A DNA stretch of 30,172 nt, taken from contig UQQL01000016.1 of the NCBI GenBank assembly GCA_900543275.1, positions 1 through 30,172 on the forward strand. The letters run 5' to 3'. Below are positions 1 through 8,507 of the stretch, piece by piece. The translations under genes were made by a program, and so were the position numbers. The notes below the pieces were generated by a model that was given only the letters and a program-made list of their open reading frames with translations, was not told the DNA's origin and searched no databases. The stretch is from an uncultured Collinsella sp. GTDB taxonomy: Bacteria; Actinomycetota; Coriobacteriia; Coriobacteriales; Coriobacteriaceae. The number at the start of each line of letters is the position of its first letter. Position 1 is the first letter of the stretch.

Positions 1-32
1 CGTCGGCAGCGTCAGATGTGTATAAGAGACAG
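1..32 (+). other. Nextera transposase adapter (artefact)
   Basis: The first 32 bases match the Illumina Nextera read-1 adapter, lacking only its first T, and end in the 19-bp transposon mosaic end (AGATGTGTATAAGAGACAG). Genomic sequence starts at 33. This is library sequence, not biology; it creates a false MCIRDR start for an open frame running antisense to ackA. Confidence 0.98.
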
Positions 33-744
33 GGTCGATAGAGCCGCAGCGGGTGCCCATCATGACACCGTCGAGCGGCGTCAGGCCCATGGTGGTGTCC
101 ATGCACTTGCCGTCCTCGATGGCGCACAGGGAAGCGCCGGAACCGATGTGGCACACGACGACCTTGCGAGCCTCGCCGTTGGTCATCTCGGCAACCTTCT
201 TGGAGATGTAGCGGTAGCTGGTGCCGTGGGCGCCGTACTTACGGATGTGCAGCTTGTCGCAGACGTCCTTGGGCAGGGCGTAGGTCTTGGCGACCTCGGG
301 CATATTGAAGTGGAAAGCAGTGTCGTAGACCGTGACGTTGGGCAGGTCGGGATACTGCTCGAGGCAGTACTCGATAACGTTGGCCTCGGGGTTGTTGTGC
401 AGCGGAGCGAGCGGAGCGACCTCGCGGATCTTGGCGAGGACGTCCTCGTCGACGAGGGAGGAATCGCCAAAGTACCAACCGCCCTGAACGATACGGTGGC
501 CGATGCCCTCGATCTTGACGCCGTTGGCCTCGAGGTCCTTCAAGACGACCTCGATGGCGACCTTGTGGTCGGGGAACTCGATGTTCTCGGTCACCTTCTT
601 GGAACCGTTGGCAGCGTGAGTGAAGGTACCGCCGGTAAAGCAGACGCGCTCGCAGGAGCCCTTTGCGGACACCTTGTGGGACTTGGTATCGATGACCTGA
701 TACTTAAGGGTCGAAGATCCTGCGTTGACGACCAGAACGTTCAT
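33..744 (-). CDS. ackA: Acetate kinase, N-terminal part (3' end cut by contig edge)
   Basis: Acetate kinase interconverts acetate + ATP and acetyl phosphate + ADP; in a fermenting anaerobe it yields ATP from acetyl phosphate in the cytoplasm. The visible ~237 residues show the ASKHA phosphate-1 loop VNAGSSTLKYQ near residue 6, the DTAFHFNMP segment, HGTSYRY, the phosphate-2 loop CHIGSGASL and DTTMGLTPLDG followed by MMGTRCGSIDP, all in family order. The family is about 400 residues, so roughly 40% is missing beyond position 33. The ATG at 744 has AGGGAGA just upstream. The usual partner pta is not upstream (an MFS gene is); it could lie beyond the contig edge. Confidence 0.96.
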
Positions 745-797
745 GTGTCTCCCTACTAACAGGCGGTGTGGCGCCGCCAGGTTACATACGCTTCAAT

Positions 798-831
798 AAT
801 AAACCCAAACGCCCTCGCGCTCGGGTTTATT
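798..831 (-). terminator. Hairpin terminator downstream of the MFS gene
   Basis: A perfect 9-bp inverted repeat (AATAAACCC at 798-806, GGGTTTATT at 823-831) with a 16-nt GC-rich loop lies between the MFS stop and ackA. Read on the minus strand it ends in TTATTATT, a modest U-rich tail. It would separate MFS transcription from ackA. Confidence 0.6.
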
Positions 832-864
832 GCGTTGATATATAAGTTATCAATGCCTGAATAC

Positions 865-2025
865 TCATGGCCTCTGACTTGTAAGACGAAATAACGCGGG
901 GATATACACCAAAGAAGAAATCCCGAGCGCGACAAGCAATATGACTCGAATGCCCGCAACGCTACTCAACACAGCGTTGAGGAGATAGAAAAGAACGGCA
1001 CCCACCGCCACCATCTGGCTCTGAACCGAAATCAGCGAACAGCGTATCGAAGAATCGGCAGCATTTTGAAAAATTGAGTATTTAATTGGAGCAAATAACG
1101 AGTAAGCGACCGTCTGCAACACATAGAACACGGGCAGCAAATAAACAGGAGTAAAGGGAATCAAAAACAAAGCTGTCAATACTAAGCGAATGATGCCGCA
1201 AATACGCGCAAAACGGCCCTTGTCGACACGAGCAATCACACTGGGCACAATAAACCCTATGGAGGCGGAGGTAAGAAGCTGGACCGCAATGGTCACGCCC
1301 GAAGCGACGGCATTCATTCCGCGGCCCGCAAGCAACAGTGAGAAAAAGTCTTCCAGGGCGACGAAGGCAAATGCCTGAGAACAGTCCATGATGAACGCTG
1401 ACCGAAGAATGCCATTACACGCAATAGCGGCACCGATCATCTTCGGGCTCATTCCACGCTCAGGTGTCGCCGCAGCGCCCCCTCTTCGCATCTCAGGAAT
1501 GCAGACAACGACAACCAACGTCAACACCATTGCTATGATATCTGCAGAAAGACCAATGAGGTATGCACCGACAGACGAAATGAAGCCGCCCACACAAGCG
1601 GAGATGGCATAAGAGGCATAGAAAACAAATCGCTCAACGACATTAAGTCTTACGAGCTGGTCCTGAGAGACGCTGTCAATGTAAATCGCTTCTATGGATC
1701 CGCTCACACATGCAACGGCAAAACCCTTGAGAGCGAACGCACCGATTAAAAGCAGAGGAGATCGGACGAGAAGCAGGGCGGCGTAGTACCCAAGCATCCC
1801 CACAATGCCAACGAGGCCGCTCACCTTTCGTCCAAACCTATCAGCAATATAGCCAGTGGGAACTTCAAGGATGAACTTGCTCACTTGATACGCAATCATC
1901 ATGCTAGAAATCGCTACCATCGAAAGCCCGACGAACTCAAGGTAGACAGTTAGAAAATACAAAATGGTGCTGAAGTTCGACAAAAAAACGAACGTCATAT
2001 AAAGCAAAACCGTACGGTTTTTCAT
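865..2025 (-). CDS. MFS transporter
   Basis: Major facilitator permease of 386 residues, hydrophobic throughout and long enough for 12 membrane helices. MFS motif A is visible as GYIADRFGRK (about residues 58-67), after EVPT, as in drug-efflux-like MFS proteins. The ATG at 2025 is chosen because GGAGG lies 7 nt upstream; a TTG at 2049 is in frame but overlaps that RBS. It sits 119 nt downstream of a LysR gene on the same strand, and both are clearly more AT-rich than neighbouring genes (runs such as AAAAAAACG, AATAAAC), which suggests joint acquisition. Substrate unknown; efflux of a small molecule sensed by the LysR protein is a guess from context. Confidence 0.88.
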   Translation of the reverse strand: MKNRTVLLYMTFVFLSNFSTILYFLTVYLEFVGLSMVAISSMMIAYQVSKFILEVPTGYIADRFGRKVSGLVGIVGMLGYYAALLLVRSPLLLIGAFALKGFAVACVSGSIEAIYIDSVSQDQLVRLNVVERFVFYASYAISACVGGFISSVGAYLIGLSADIIAMVLTLVVVVCIPEMRRGGAAATPERGMSPKMIGAAIACNGILRSAFIMDCSQAFAFVALEDFFSLLLAGRGMNAVASGVTIAVQLLTSASIGFIVPSVIARVDKGRFARICGIIRLVLTALFLIPFTPVYLLPVFYVLQTVAYSLFAPIKYSIFQNAADSSIRCSLISVQSQMVAVGAVLFYLLNAVLSSVAGIRVILLVALGISSLVYIPALFRLTSQRP

Positions 2026-2144
2026 GCTCCGCCCTCCAAGAGTCCGCAATCCAAATCGGAATCTTGGAAAAGCATGAGGGCAAAGCCGTCAGCTATGTGT
2101 TACAAGGCGTCAATAATCACTTGACGTCTCGAAGCCAATTAATC

Positions 2145-3035
2145 TCACGAAGCAAGATTACGCAATAGGTGCAGAAAAACCGTCTGGTGTCGATCAGTCC
2201 AGGAATTTTGCCGATAGCAAAAGTAGATAGGCAAGGTTACGTCACGCGAACCTTCAATGGAACACTCGCTCACTTCTGACCCATCCGATGCGAGAGAGGA
2301 CCCAGGCAAACTCAATATCAATCCCCCGGCTTGAAGAAACTCAGTCTGAGCCCTGCTTCCGTATTCAACATCACGGAAGCGAAAATTGACGAGCTGGGCT
2401 TCGGGACATTGATTGATTGCATTGAGACAGGGTGACAAATTAATGGGAACAGCGAGCCTGCCGCCCAGTAACTCGCGAATGGTCATGGCGCCCACAGATT
2501 GATGGCCCGCTGGGCATGAAAGAACCTTGAGCTCCTTTTCACCCAAATATTTTGAAGAAAGGACGCTGTCCCGTGGTTCCTCGAATGAGATAGCCGCGTC
2601 CGAAATTCCAAGTATAAGCGACTCAAAGCATGTTGTCGTTGGCTGATGCCACACATCAAGATGAATCTGAGGGTGCGAGCGTTCAAACGAGTCATACCAG
2701 TTTTCGGCAAAAAGGCGCCCCCGCCCATGAAGGCAGGGGGCGTAAAGACGAAAGTGGCCATCGGGCGAAACGCCGTCGCCCCTCGATTGAGCGTACTTTT
2801 TGAGATCGTCGACTTGTGCCAAGACCACGCGTGCACGACGTGCAAATTCTCTGCCCGCCGGAGACAAAACAGCCTCCCCCGCCGATCGGTCGAGCAAAAC
2901 AATCTGATACTCAGATTCCAACTTTTTGATTGCCGACGAAACGGCCTGCGGACTCACGTGAACGGCGCGAGCTGCTTTGCGCACGCCGCCATAGTTCGCT
3001 ACCGCTTGAAGGTATTCGAGTTGAGAAAGCTGCAT
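2145..3035 (-). CDS. LysR-family transcriptional regulator
   Basis: 296 residues, the usual LysR length. The N-terminal winged HTH (about residues 1-60) has the family pattern: LEYLQAVANYGGVRKAARAV, VSPQAVSSAIKKLE, then LLDRS and LSPAGREFARRAR. The rest is the periplasmic-binding-protein-like effector domain. It lies upstream of and co-directional with the MFS gene rather than divergent from it, so it may regulate that gene and itself. Base composition is lower in GC than the flanking HIT and xse genes. Inducer unknown. Confidence 0.92.
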   Translation of the reverse strand: MQLSQLEYLQAVANYGGVRKAARAVHVSPQAVSSAIKKLESEYQIVLLDRSAGEAVLSPAGREFARRARVVLAQVDDLKKYAQSRGDGVSPDGHFRLYAPCLHGRGRLFAENWYDSFERSHPQIHLDVWHQPTTTCFESLILGISDAAISFEEPRDSVLSSKYLGEKELKVLSCPAGHQSVGAMTIRELLGGRLAVPINLSPCLNAINQCPEAQLVNFRFRDVEYGSRAQTEFLQAGGLILSLPGSSLASDGSEVSECSIEGSRDVTLPIYFCYRQNSWTDRHQTVFLHLLRNLAS

Positions 3036-3076
3036 AGATTACTCCAAAGGCAGCCAAGTCGACGGGCTACGCGCCC

Positions 3077-3412
3077 TCAGATGAGGTTCTCGCCCAGGTT
3101 TTTGCCGCCGAGGACGTGCATGTGGAAGTGCATGACGGTCTGGCCGGCATTGACGCCCTTGTTGGAGATGACGCGGAAACCGTCCTCCAGACCCTTGGCC
3201 TTGGCGACCTCCTGGATGGCGTGAGCCATGGCGCCCATGGTCTCGGCCGGCACGTTGTCGGCGATGTCGCTGTAGTGCTTCTTTGGGATCACGAGCGTGT
3301 GGACCGGCGCCTGGGGGTTGAGGTCGTCGAACGCGATGACCTGGTCGTCCTCATAGACAACGGTCGAGGGGATCTCGTGGTTGGCAATTTTGCAGAAGAT
3401 GCAATCACACAT
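3077..3412 (-). CDS. HIT family nucleotide-binding protein
   Basis: 111-residue histidine-triad protein. The triad HFHMHVLGG is at about residues 95-103 (H95, H97, H99), and the N-terminal CxxC-like pair in MCDCIFCKIANHEIPS is typical of the Hint/HinT branch, which hydrolyses AMP-lysine or other nucleoside phosphoramidates. The ATG at 3412 is preceded by GAAAGGA at 7-nt spacing; an in-frame GTG at 3430 overlaps the RBS and is less likely. It follows xseB by 49 nt and has its own candidate -10 in that gap. Confidence 0.95.
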   Translation of the reverse strand: MCDCIFCKIANHEIPSTVVYEDDQVIAFDDLNPQAPVHTLVIPKKHYSDIADNVPAETMGAMAHAIQEVAKAKGLEDGFRVISNKGVNAGQTVMHFHMHVLGGKNLGENLI

Positions 3413-3441
3413 GGCTGGTTCCTTTCTCACAGACCAAGGTA

Positions 3442-3447
3442 ATTATA
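3442..3447 (-). promoter_or_regulatory. Candidate -10 (TATAAT) for the HIT gene
   Basis: On the minus strand a perfect TATAAT lies about 30 nt upstream of the HIT start, inside the loop of a small inverted repeat (GACCAA at 3432-3437, TTGGTC at 3449-3454). No convincing -35 is visible at 17 nt, so the promoter is tentative. Confidence 0.4.
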
Positions 3448-3461
3448 TTTGGTCGGAATGG

Positions 3462-3728
3462 TTAGAACGAGAGGTTGTCGTCGGTGTTGGCGGCTTCGCC
3501 GTCGGCGAGCACGTCGTTGCCGTCGACGTCCTTAAGGAGCACCGAGACCTTCTGCTCGGCATCGGACAGGCGGGTGCGCAGGCTCTTGAGGAGCTCGACG
3601 CCGCGGGTATAGCTCTCGAGCGACTCCTCGAGCTCCATATCGCCCGACTCCAAGCTGCGGATGATGAGCTCCAACTCCTGCGAGGCCTGCTTGTACGTAA
3701 GCTGCTCGACCGGGGTCTTCTCTGCCAT
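3462..3728 (-). CDS. xseB: Exodeoxyribonuclease VII small subunit
   Basis: 88 residues, normal for XseB, with the family core LTYKQASQELELIIRSLESG followed by LEESLESYTRGVELLKSLRTRL, two helices that pair with the large subunit. Together with XseA it forms exonuclease VII, which degrades single-stranded DNA from both ends to oligonucleotides. RBS AAGGAAA is 6-7 nt before the ATG. It follows xseA by 42 nt on the same strand; the C-terminal tail (DVDGNDVLADGEAANTDD) is acidic and probably disordered. Confidence 0.96.
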   Translation of the reverse strand: MAEKTPVEQLTYKQASQELELIIRSLESGDMELEESLESYTRGVELLKSLRTRLSDAEQKVSVLLKDVDGNDVLADGEAANTDDNLSF

Positions 3729-3770
3729 ATCTGTTTCCTTTCCTAAGGGTCTATCACTGTGAAACGCGGT

Positions 3771-5249
3771 CTACTCGACCGCATTGACGGTTGCCGACAC
3801 GTTGCCGTCCGCCATGCGCACGCGGATGGCGTCGCCCGGCTTAAAGGTCTTGGCGCTCGTAGCCACACCATCATCGCTGTACGCAATGGAGTAACCGCGG
3901 GCAAGCACCTTGAGCGGCGACAGGGCATCGAGCGAGGCTGCCGCACGGCCCAGGTCGGATGCGGGTTTGCCGAGCATCGTACGTCCCCGATGCTCCAGAC
4001 GGGAGCTTGCGAGCATGAGCGCATGGCGCTTCCCATCGAGCCCCGAGGTGCTTGCGATCAAGCGCTCGGGCAGACGCTCGAAGTTGGAGCGGAAGGCCCC
4101 AACCGAGCGCGTTATGGCGCCGGACAGACGATCGGCCGTCAAGGTAAGCTCCGACTCGCGGCGCTCGACCATAAACGTTGGGTCGTTGAGGCACGGGCGG
4201 CACGCGGCTGCATCGAGCGCGTCACCCAGACGAGCCGTATAGGTGTCCCAGGCACGGCGACCGCGCTGATCGAGCATCTCCAGGTCGACCTGGGCCGACC
4301 CAATCATCGATGCCATCGCGGCACCCAGACGCTGATGGCGCGCCTCGAGCACATCGGCCAACTCCGTCATAGCCGGCGCCACCGATTCGGCCGCTGCCGT
4401 GGGCGTGGAGGCGCGACGGTCGCTTACCATGTCGCAGATCGAGGTATCTGGCTCATGCCCAATGCCCGTCACCACAGGCACGGGACAGGCTGCCACCGCG
4501 CGGGCAAGCCCTTCGTCGTTAAAGGTCATAAGGTCTTCGAAGGAGCCACCGCCGCGCACCAGCAAGATGCAATCGGGCGCCGGCGTAATGGCAGCGGCGC
4601 GGCGCAAGCCTTCAATAAGCTCCGCCGGCGCGCCCTCGCCCTGGACCTTTGCACCCACGCAGACAAGCTCGACGAGCGGGTTGCGACGGCGCAGCGTACG
4701 CTTGACGTCGTCGATTACGGCGCCCGAAAGCGAGGTGACGACTGCCACACGCGAGCAGAACACTGGGATGCGACGCTTGCGCGCCTCGTCCATCAGGCCT
4801 TCGCGACGCAGCTTTTCGGCCAACTGAGCCACCTGCTGACGCAGCAAGCCCTCCCCCGCCAGCGAGAACGAGCGGGCAACGAAGCTCATGCGACCCGTAG
4901 GCTTGTAGAGATTGAAGCTACCCTTAAAGCTCACCTGCATACCGTCACGCAAATCGAAGGTGCGCTTAAGATAGGCGCCCTTCCAGATGATGCAGTCGAC
5001 GGCTGCCGAGTCGTCCTTAATCTGGAAATAGCAGTGGCCGCTTCGGGCGTTAGGGCCACGAAAACCTGTGACCTCGCCCAGGACGCTCAGCTGCGGAATG
5101 GCATCGAGCGCGCCGGCGGCGATCTCCACCGCTTGGCTCACGCTGAGCTCTTTGCGCTCCTGCTCGTCCGATCCGTCGAACTCGGCGGAAACGGTATTGC
5201 CGGTCAGATTCCAGCCTGCCACGCAGCCCCCTTTCGTCGTCGTGCGCAT
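3771..5249 (-). CDS. xseA: Exodeoxyribonuclease VII large subunit
   Basis: 492 residues. The N-terminal OB-fold nucleic-acid-binding domain is evident (LSVLGEVTGFRG, SGHCYFQIKD, WKGAYLKR, then GMQVSFKGSFNLYKPTGRMSF), followed by the catalytic domain with VAVVTSLSGAVIDDVKRTL, ILLVRGGGSFEDL, VPVVTGIGHEPDTSICDMVSD and RASTPTAAAE, and by a long helical region ending in LARGYSIAYSDDG. The ATG at 5249 has GGAG close by; an in-frame GTG nine codons later has a stronger AAAGGGGG, so the true start may be there. It forms a unit with xseB downstream. Confidence 0.96.
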   Translation of the reverse strand: MRTTTKGGCVAGWNLTGNTVSAEFDGSDEQERKELSVSQAVEIAAGALDAIPQLSVLGEVTGFRGPNARSGHCYFQIKDDSAAVDCIIWKGAYLKRTFDLRDGMQVSFKGSFNLYKPTGRMSFVARSFSLAGEGLLRQQVAQLAEKLRREGLMDEARKRRIPVFCSRVAVVTSLSGAVIDDVKRTLRRRNPLVELVCVGAKVQGEGAPAELIEGLRRAAAITPAPDCILLVRGGGSFEDLMTFNDEGLARAVAACPVPVVTGIGHEPDTSICDMVSDRRASTPTAAAESVAPAMTELADVLEARHQRLGAAMASMIGSAQVDLEMLDQRGRRAWDTYTARLGDALDAAACRPCLNDPTFMVERRESELTLTADRLSGAITRSVGAFRSNFERLPERLIASTSGLDGKRHALMLASSRLEHRGRTMLGKPASDLGRAAASLDALSPLKVLARGYSIAYSDDGVATSAKTFKPGDAIRVRMADGNVSATVNAVE

Positions 5250-5291
5250 GAGCTCCGGCCCTGCGCAAATTCAAGTCCAACACATAGTACA

Positions 5292-5321
5292 GCGCCGCAG
5301 GGACACAAATCCCCGCGGCGC
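5292..5321 (-). terminator. Strong GC hairpin between the metallopeptidase gene and xseA
   Basis: A 12-bp stem (5292-5303 with 5310-5321, one G-U pair, 6-nt loop) lies just after the metallopeptidase stop on the minus strand. It has no real U tract (TGTACTATG follows), so it may be a weak terminator or an mRNA 3'-end stabiliser. Confidence 0.45.
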
Positions 5322-5337
5322 CCAGCGACCCAAATTG

Positions 5338-6042
5338 TTATCGGTTGGAGTTTCTGTTGTAGCGAGCCATAAGATAGAGCAGCTGAATAATCGAGGTGAG
5401 CGCCGCAGCCACGTAGGTGAGCGCGGCTGCCGTCAGCACCTTCTTGGCACCGTTGACCTGCTTGGAACTCATGCCCGACCGCTCGATATACGCCACGGCG
5501 CGGCGACTGGCATCGATCTCGACCGGCAGCGTAACCAGCTGGAACAGCACGCTAAACGAGAAGAAGACCAGCGCGAGGGTCGTGAGCCCTGCTATGTTCA
5601 TAAACAGGCCCATGAGCAGCACGATCGTCCAGGTGTTCTGGGTAAAGTTGACGACGGGGACCAAAGCGGTGCGTACCTTCATCATGGCGTAACCGCTTTG
5701 ACGCTGCGCGGCATGGCCCGCCTCGTGGCAGGCGACGGCAACGCTTGCGACCGACCCGCCAGAACGGTTGGCATCCGACAGATACAGGTTGTTGTCCTGC
5801 GGGTTGTAATGATCGGTGAGCTCGCCGGCAACGCCCTTGATGCCCACGGCATTGCAGCCGTTGGCGTCGAGCATGCGGCGAGCAACCGTGGCACCCGTAT
5901 CGCCGTCCGAGCGCACCTTAGACCACGTCTTGTACATCGAGTTGATATAGCTCTGCGCGGCAAGGCCAAGCACCGTACAAACAAGAACAACCAGCAGGTA
6001 CAGCGGGTCGATGCCAAAGCCATATCCATAGTAATAGGGCAT
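5338..6042 (-). CDS. Membrane zinc metallopeptidase (YugP-like, neutral zinc metallopeptidase family)
   Basis: 234 residues. An N-terminal glycine/tyrosine patch (MPYYYGYGFGIDPLY) leads into a membrane helix (about 13-33), then a cytosolic or peripheral domain with the gluzincin motif HEAGH at about 106-110, and two or three further hydrophobic segments toward the C-terminus. This matches the YugP-type peptidase family (Zn_peptidase_2), whose substrates are largely unknown. The ATG at 6042 is chosen for GGAGG at 7-nt spacing; the frame is open for 23 more codons upstream but has no RBS there. Confidence 0.9.
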   Translation of the reverse strand: MPYYYGYGFGIDPLYLLVVLVCTVLGLAAQSYINSMYKTWSKVRSDGDTGATVARRMLDANGCNAVGIKGVAGELTDHYNPQDNNLYLSDANRSGGSVASVAVACHEAGHAAQRQSGYAMMKVRTALVPVVNFTQNTWTIVLLMGLFMNIAGLTTLALVFFSFSVLFQLVTLPVEIDASRRAVAYIERSGMSSKQVNGAKKVLTAAALTYVAAALTSIIQLLYLMARYNRNSNR

Positions 6043-6174
6043 GCGAATTCCTCCGAATCGAGTTACACGTTGGAGGCATTCTACCCACTCAGCTGGCAAG
6101 CATATCAGCATCGATGTTTTGGCATTGCCGTCCTAGAGCGTTTGCATCGTTTGGAAAACCGCGTAGCTATATAC

Positions 6175-7308
6175 CTACAAAAGCTCGATTTTGCCGTCCT
6201 TCACGGTGAGTCCCATATTGCCGGAAAGCAGATCGTCCAGGCGCGAGCCCACAAGCTCAAAACGCCAGCCTTCGCGCAGGGGGCTTTGCTCAGGATGCTC
6301 GATGTAATCGGCCAAGTCATCGCGCGAGGCGATAACCGAGGTCGCCACGCCCGAGCGCTCGGCAACCAGGCGAATGAGCGCATACATCAGGTCCGTCACG
6401 CTCTCAAGCTCCGGCGAGATCTGGCGATGCCCGCGCACCATGAGCGGCAGGCGATCGTGCGGGCAGCTCGCACCGCGCTTGATGGCCATGAGCGCGCCGT
6501 CCACGTCGCGCTCCCCCAGCTGATCGGTACCGCGGATGCTACGGAACTCCTCGACGCGCACGGGATTGCGCTTGACGAGCGCCAGCAGCGTATCGTCGGA
6601 CATGACCCACTTGCGCGGGATGTTGCGGCGCTCGGCGCGGTCCTCGCGCCAGGCGGCGAGCTCGCGCGCGATGCCCAACTGGTGACGGCTGCACGAGTTG
6701 ATGCGCTTGACCTTGCGGAATGCCTCATGGCGGTCGGCGCGGTAGTGCGACTCGTCGGCCAGCGGGCGCAGCTCGTCGAGCACCCAATCCTCACGGCCCA
6801 GCTCGCGTAGGCGGCTCATCATCTCGGTATAGGCAACGATCAGGTACTTGACGTCATCAATCGCGTACTCGATCTGTTTGTCGGTCAGTGGGCGGCGCGA
6901 CCAATCGGTCAGTGACTCGGTCTTGGGCAATGAGACGCCGCAAAACGTCTGCACGAGCGCGCCGTAGGAAATCTGCTGGCGCTCGCCCAAGAAGGCGGCG
7001 GCCACCTGCGTGTCAAAAATGGGACGTGGCAGCACGCCCACGGTATGGAGCATAACCTCCATATCCTGCGAGCAGGCGTGAAAGACCTTGGTCACACTCT
7101 CATCGCCCATAAGCTCGGCGAGCGGCGACAGGTCGTCGATCACCAAAGGATCGACCGCGACGCTCTCGGCAGGGGTGGCAATCTGGACCAAGCACAGGCG
7201 CGGGTGGAACGTGCGCTCGCGCAAAAACTCGGTATCGACGGCAATCGCGTCGAACTCACGAGCGCGCTGGCAAAAGTCGAGCAGAGCCTGATGTGTGGAA
7301 ATGTACAT
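6175..7308 (-). CDS. rnd: Ribonuclease D-like 3'-5' exonuclease
   Basis: 377 residues. DEDDy exonuclease motifs are visible: VDTEFLRE (Exo I, about residues 24-31), VFHACSQDMEVM (Exo II) and YAIDDVKYL (Exo III with the Tyr). A C-terminal HRDC-type helical region follows (WREDRAERRNIPRKWVMSD is the usual linker sequence). RNase D trims tRNA precursors and other RNAs. ATG at 7308 is chosen because homologous proteins begin with this segment; an in-frame GTG at 7344 is possible and neither has a strong RBS. It is divergent from the lipid kinase gene. Confidence 0.93.
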   Translation of the reverse strand: MYISTHQALLDFCQRAREFDAIAVDTEFLRERTFHPRLCLVQIATPAESVAVDPLVIDDLSPLAELMGDESVTKVFHACSQDMEVMLHTVGVLPRPIFDTQVAAAFLGERQQISYGALVQTFCGVSLPKTESLTDWSRRPLTDKQIEYAIDDVKYLIVAYTEMMSRLRELGREDWVLDELRPLADESHYRADRHEAFRKVKRINSCSRHQLGIARELAAWREDRAERRNIPRKWVMSDDTLLALVKRNPVRVEEFRSIRGTDQLGERDVDGALMAIKRGASCPHDRLPLMVRGHRQISPELESVTDLMYALIRLVAERSGVATSVIASRDDLADYIEHPEQSPLREGWRFELVGSRLDDLLSGNMGLTVKDGKIELL

Positions 7309-7406
7309 ATCAACCCATCGAATAAGGTTAGGCCCGAAAAACACGGGTAGGATATCGGCATTGCCCTACAACTATACTCGGTTAGTCACAGAACGGGAAC
7401 GTAAGT

Positions 7407-8324
7407 ATGCGCTGCCTTATCATCCACAACCCGGCATCGGGCCCCAGCTCAGATGAAATCTACGCGTTCACGCACGCCCTCGCGCAGGGTGGCGACGAGG
7501 TCGTGATGCGTTTTATCGGCGATGGCATGGAACCCGAGGACGCGGTGGCGGACGTTCGCGAGTTCGACCGCGTGGTCGTTTCGGGCGGCGACGGTACCGT
7601 CTCCAACGTGCTCGACCAGATGCGCGGGTGCGGTGTCCCCACGCTCGTCTTCCCCTCCGGCACGGCCTGTCTATTCTTTAACAACATCGGCAATGCCCCC
7701 GAGGCGGCGGCGCTCGCCAAGGCCTGCCGCGCCGGCCGCACGGTCAAAGTGGACATGGGCGAGCTCTTTTGGCTCGACGAAAACGGCAACGAGAAGCGCC
7801 ACGGCTTTATTATCATCGCCGGCTCGGGCTACGACGCCGAGATCATGATGAAGGCCGCCCCCACCAAAAACGATATCGGCGAGATCGCCTATTTCCTGTC
7901 GGCGCTCGCCACACCCAACCCCACGGTGGCGCACTTTACGATTGAGCATGACGGCATTGTCGAGGAGCTCGATGGCATCTGCTGCATGGCCGGCAACACC
8001 TCGGTCATCCAAAACGACATCAACCTGTTCCCCGATTGCCGCATGAACGACGGCATGGTCGACATCGCGGTCATCGAGCCCGTAAAAACCGTGCAGCTGC
8101 TCCCGACCGTGATCACCGCCGCACTCGACCCCGCCGGCAAGGTGCTCGGCCGTCCGCAGTTCAAGATCATCCAGACCAAAGAAGCCAAGATCACCTGCAC
8201 CCCGTCGCTGGGCATGCAGTTCGATGGCGAAATCATCTCCAGCAACTCGGGCGTCTTTGGAGCCCGCGCGCTTCCGCAATGCCTCGACCTCATCGTCGAC
8301 GAATTCTCCCCACTCGGAAAATAG
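7407..8324 (+). CDS. Diacylglycerol kinase-family lipid kinase
   Basis: 305 residues with the DAGK catalytic fold: N-terminal IIHNPASG (residues 5-12), the nucleotide-binding GGDGT at 60-64, the TACLFFNNIG segment, and a C-terminal beta domain ending with the conserved MQFDGE. Such enzymes phosphorylate diacylglycerol or related lipids at the inner membrane face. The upstream RBS is weak. The gene's stop overlaps the AGGAGG of a following microprotein gene, so the two form a coupled unit. Confidence 0.93.
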   Translation: MRCLIIHNPASGPSSDEIYAFTHALAQGGDEVVMRFIGDGMEPEDAVADVREFDRVVVSGGDGTVSNVLDQMRGCGVPTLVFPSGTACLFFNNIGNAPEAAALAKACRAGRTVKVDMGELFWLDENGNEKRHGFIIIAGSGYDAEIMMKAAPTKNDIGEIAYFLSALATPNPTVAHFTIEHDGIVEELDGICCMAGNTSVIQNDINLFPDCRMNDGMVDIAVIEPVKTVQLLPTVITAALDPAGKVLGRPQFKIIQTKEAKITCTPSLGMQFDGEIISSNSGVFGARALPQCLDLIVDEFSPLGK

Positions 8325-8333
8325 GAGGACCCC

Positions 8334-8426
8334 ATGAACGACAATCCCCTGCTCGGCTTTATCGTCATCGTTCTGGCCATGCTCATCGGCTATGCGATTA
8401 ACGTGATCCACCGCCGGAAGAAGTAA
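8334..8426 (+). CDS. 30-residue single-pass membrane microprotein
   Basis: A short frame starts at ATG 8334, ten bases after the lipid kinase stop, with a perfect AGGAGG (8323-8328) 5 nt upstream. The product begins MNDNPLLGFIVIVLAMLIGY and ends INVIHRRKK: a short polar N-terminus, one helix of about 18 hydrophobic residues and a basic tail, i.e. N-out/C-in by the positive-inside rule. A strong terminator follows 36 nt later. The RBS, the coupling and the membrane topology make translation likely. Function unknown; a regulator or anchor for the lipid kinase is a guess. Confidence 0.7.
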   Translation: MNDNPLLGFIVIVLAMLIGYAINVIHRRKK

Positions 8427-8461
8427 TTCCACATTGGTATGATATTCATCCAATTATCGTC

Positions 8462-8507
8462 TCCCCCGTTGTTTATGCATTTGCCAAACAGCGGGGGATT
8501 TTTCTTT
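8462..8507 (+). terminator. Intrinsic terminator
   Basis: A 13-bp stem (8462-8474 with 8486-8498, one G-U pair) and 11-nt loop, followed by TTTTTCTTT. It ends the lipid kinase/microprotein unit. Confidence 0.92.

Noticed and set aside
16..759. Long plus-strand open frame beginning MCIRDR
   Set aside because: Its start lies in the Nextera adapter and the rest is antisense to ackA, whose minus-strand product is clearly conserved.
3759..6810. Two very long plus-strand frames (3759-5372 and 5068-6810)
   Set aside because: They are antisense to xseA, the metallopeptidase and rnd; they have no family motifs and arise from high-GC third-position bias.
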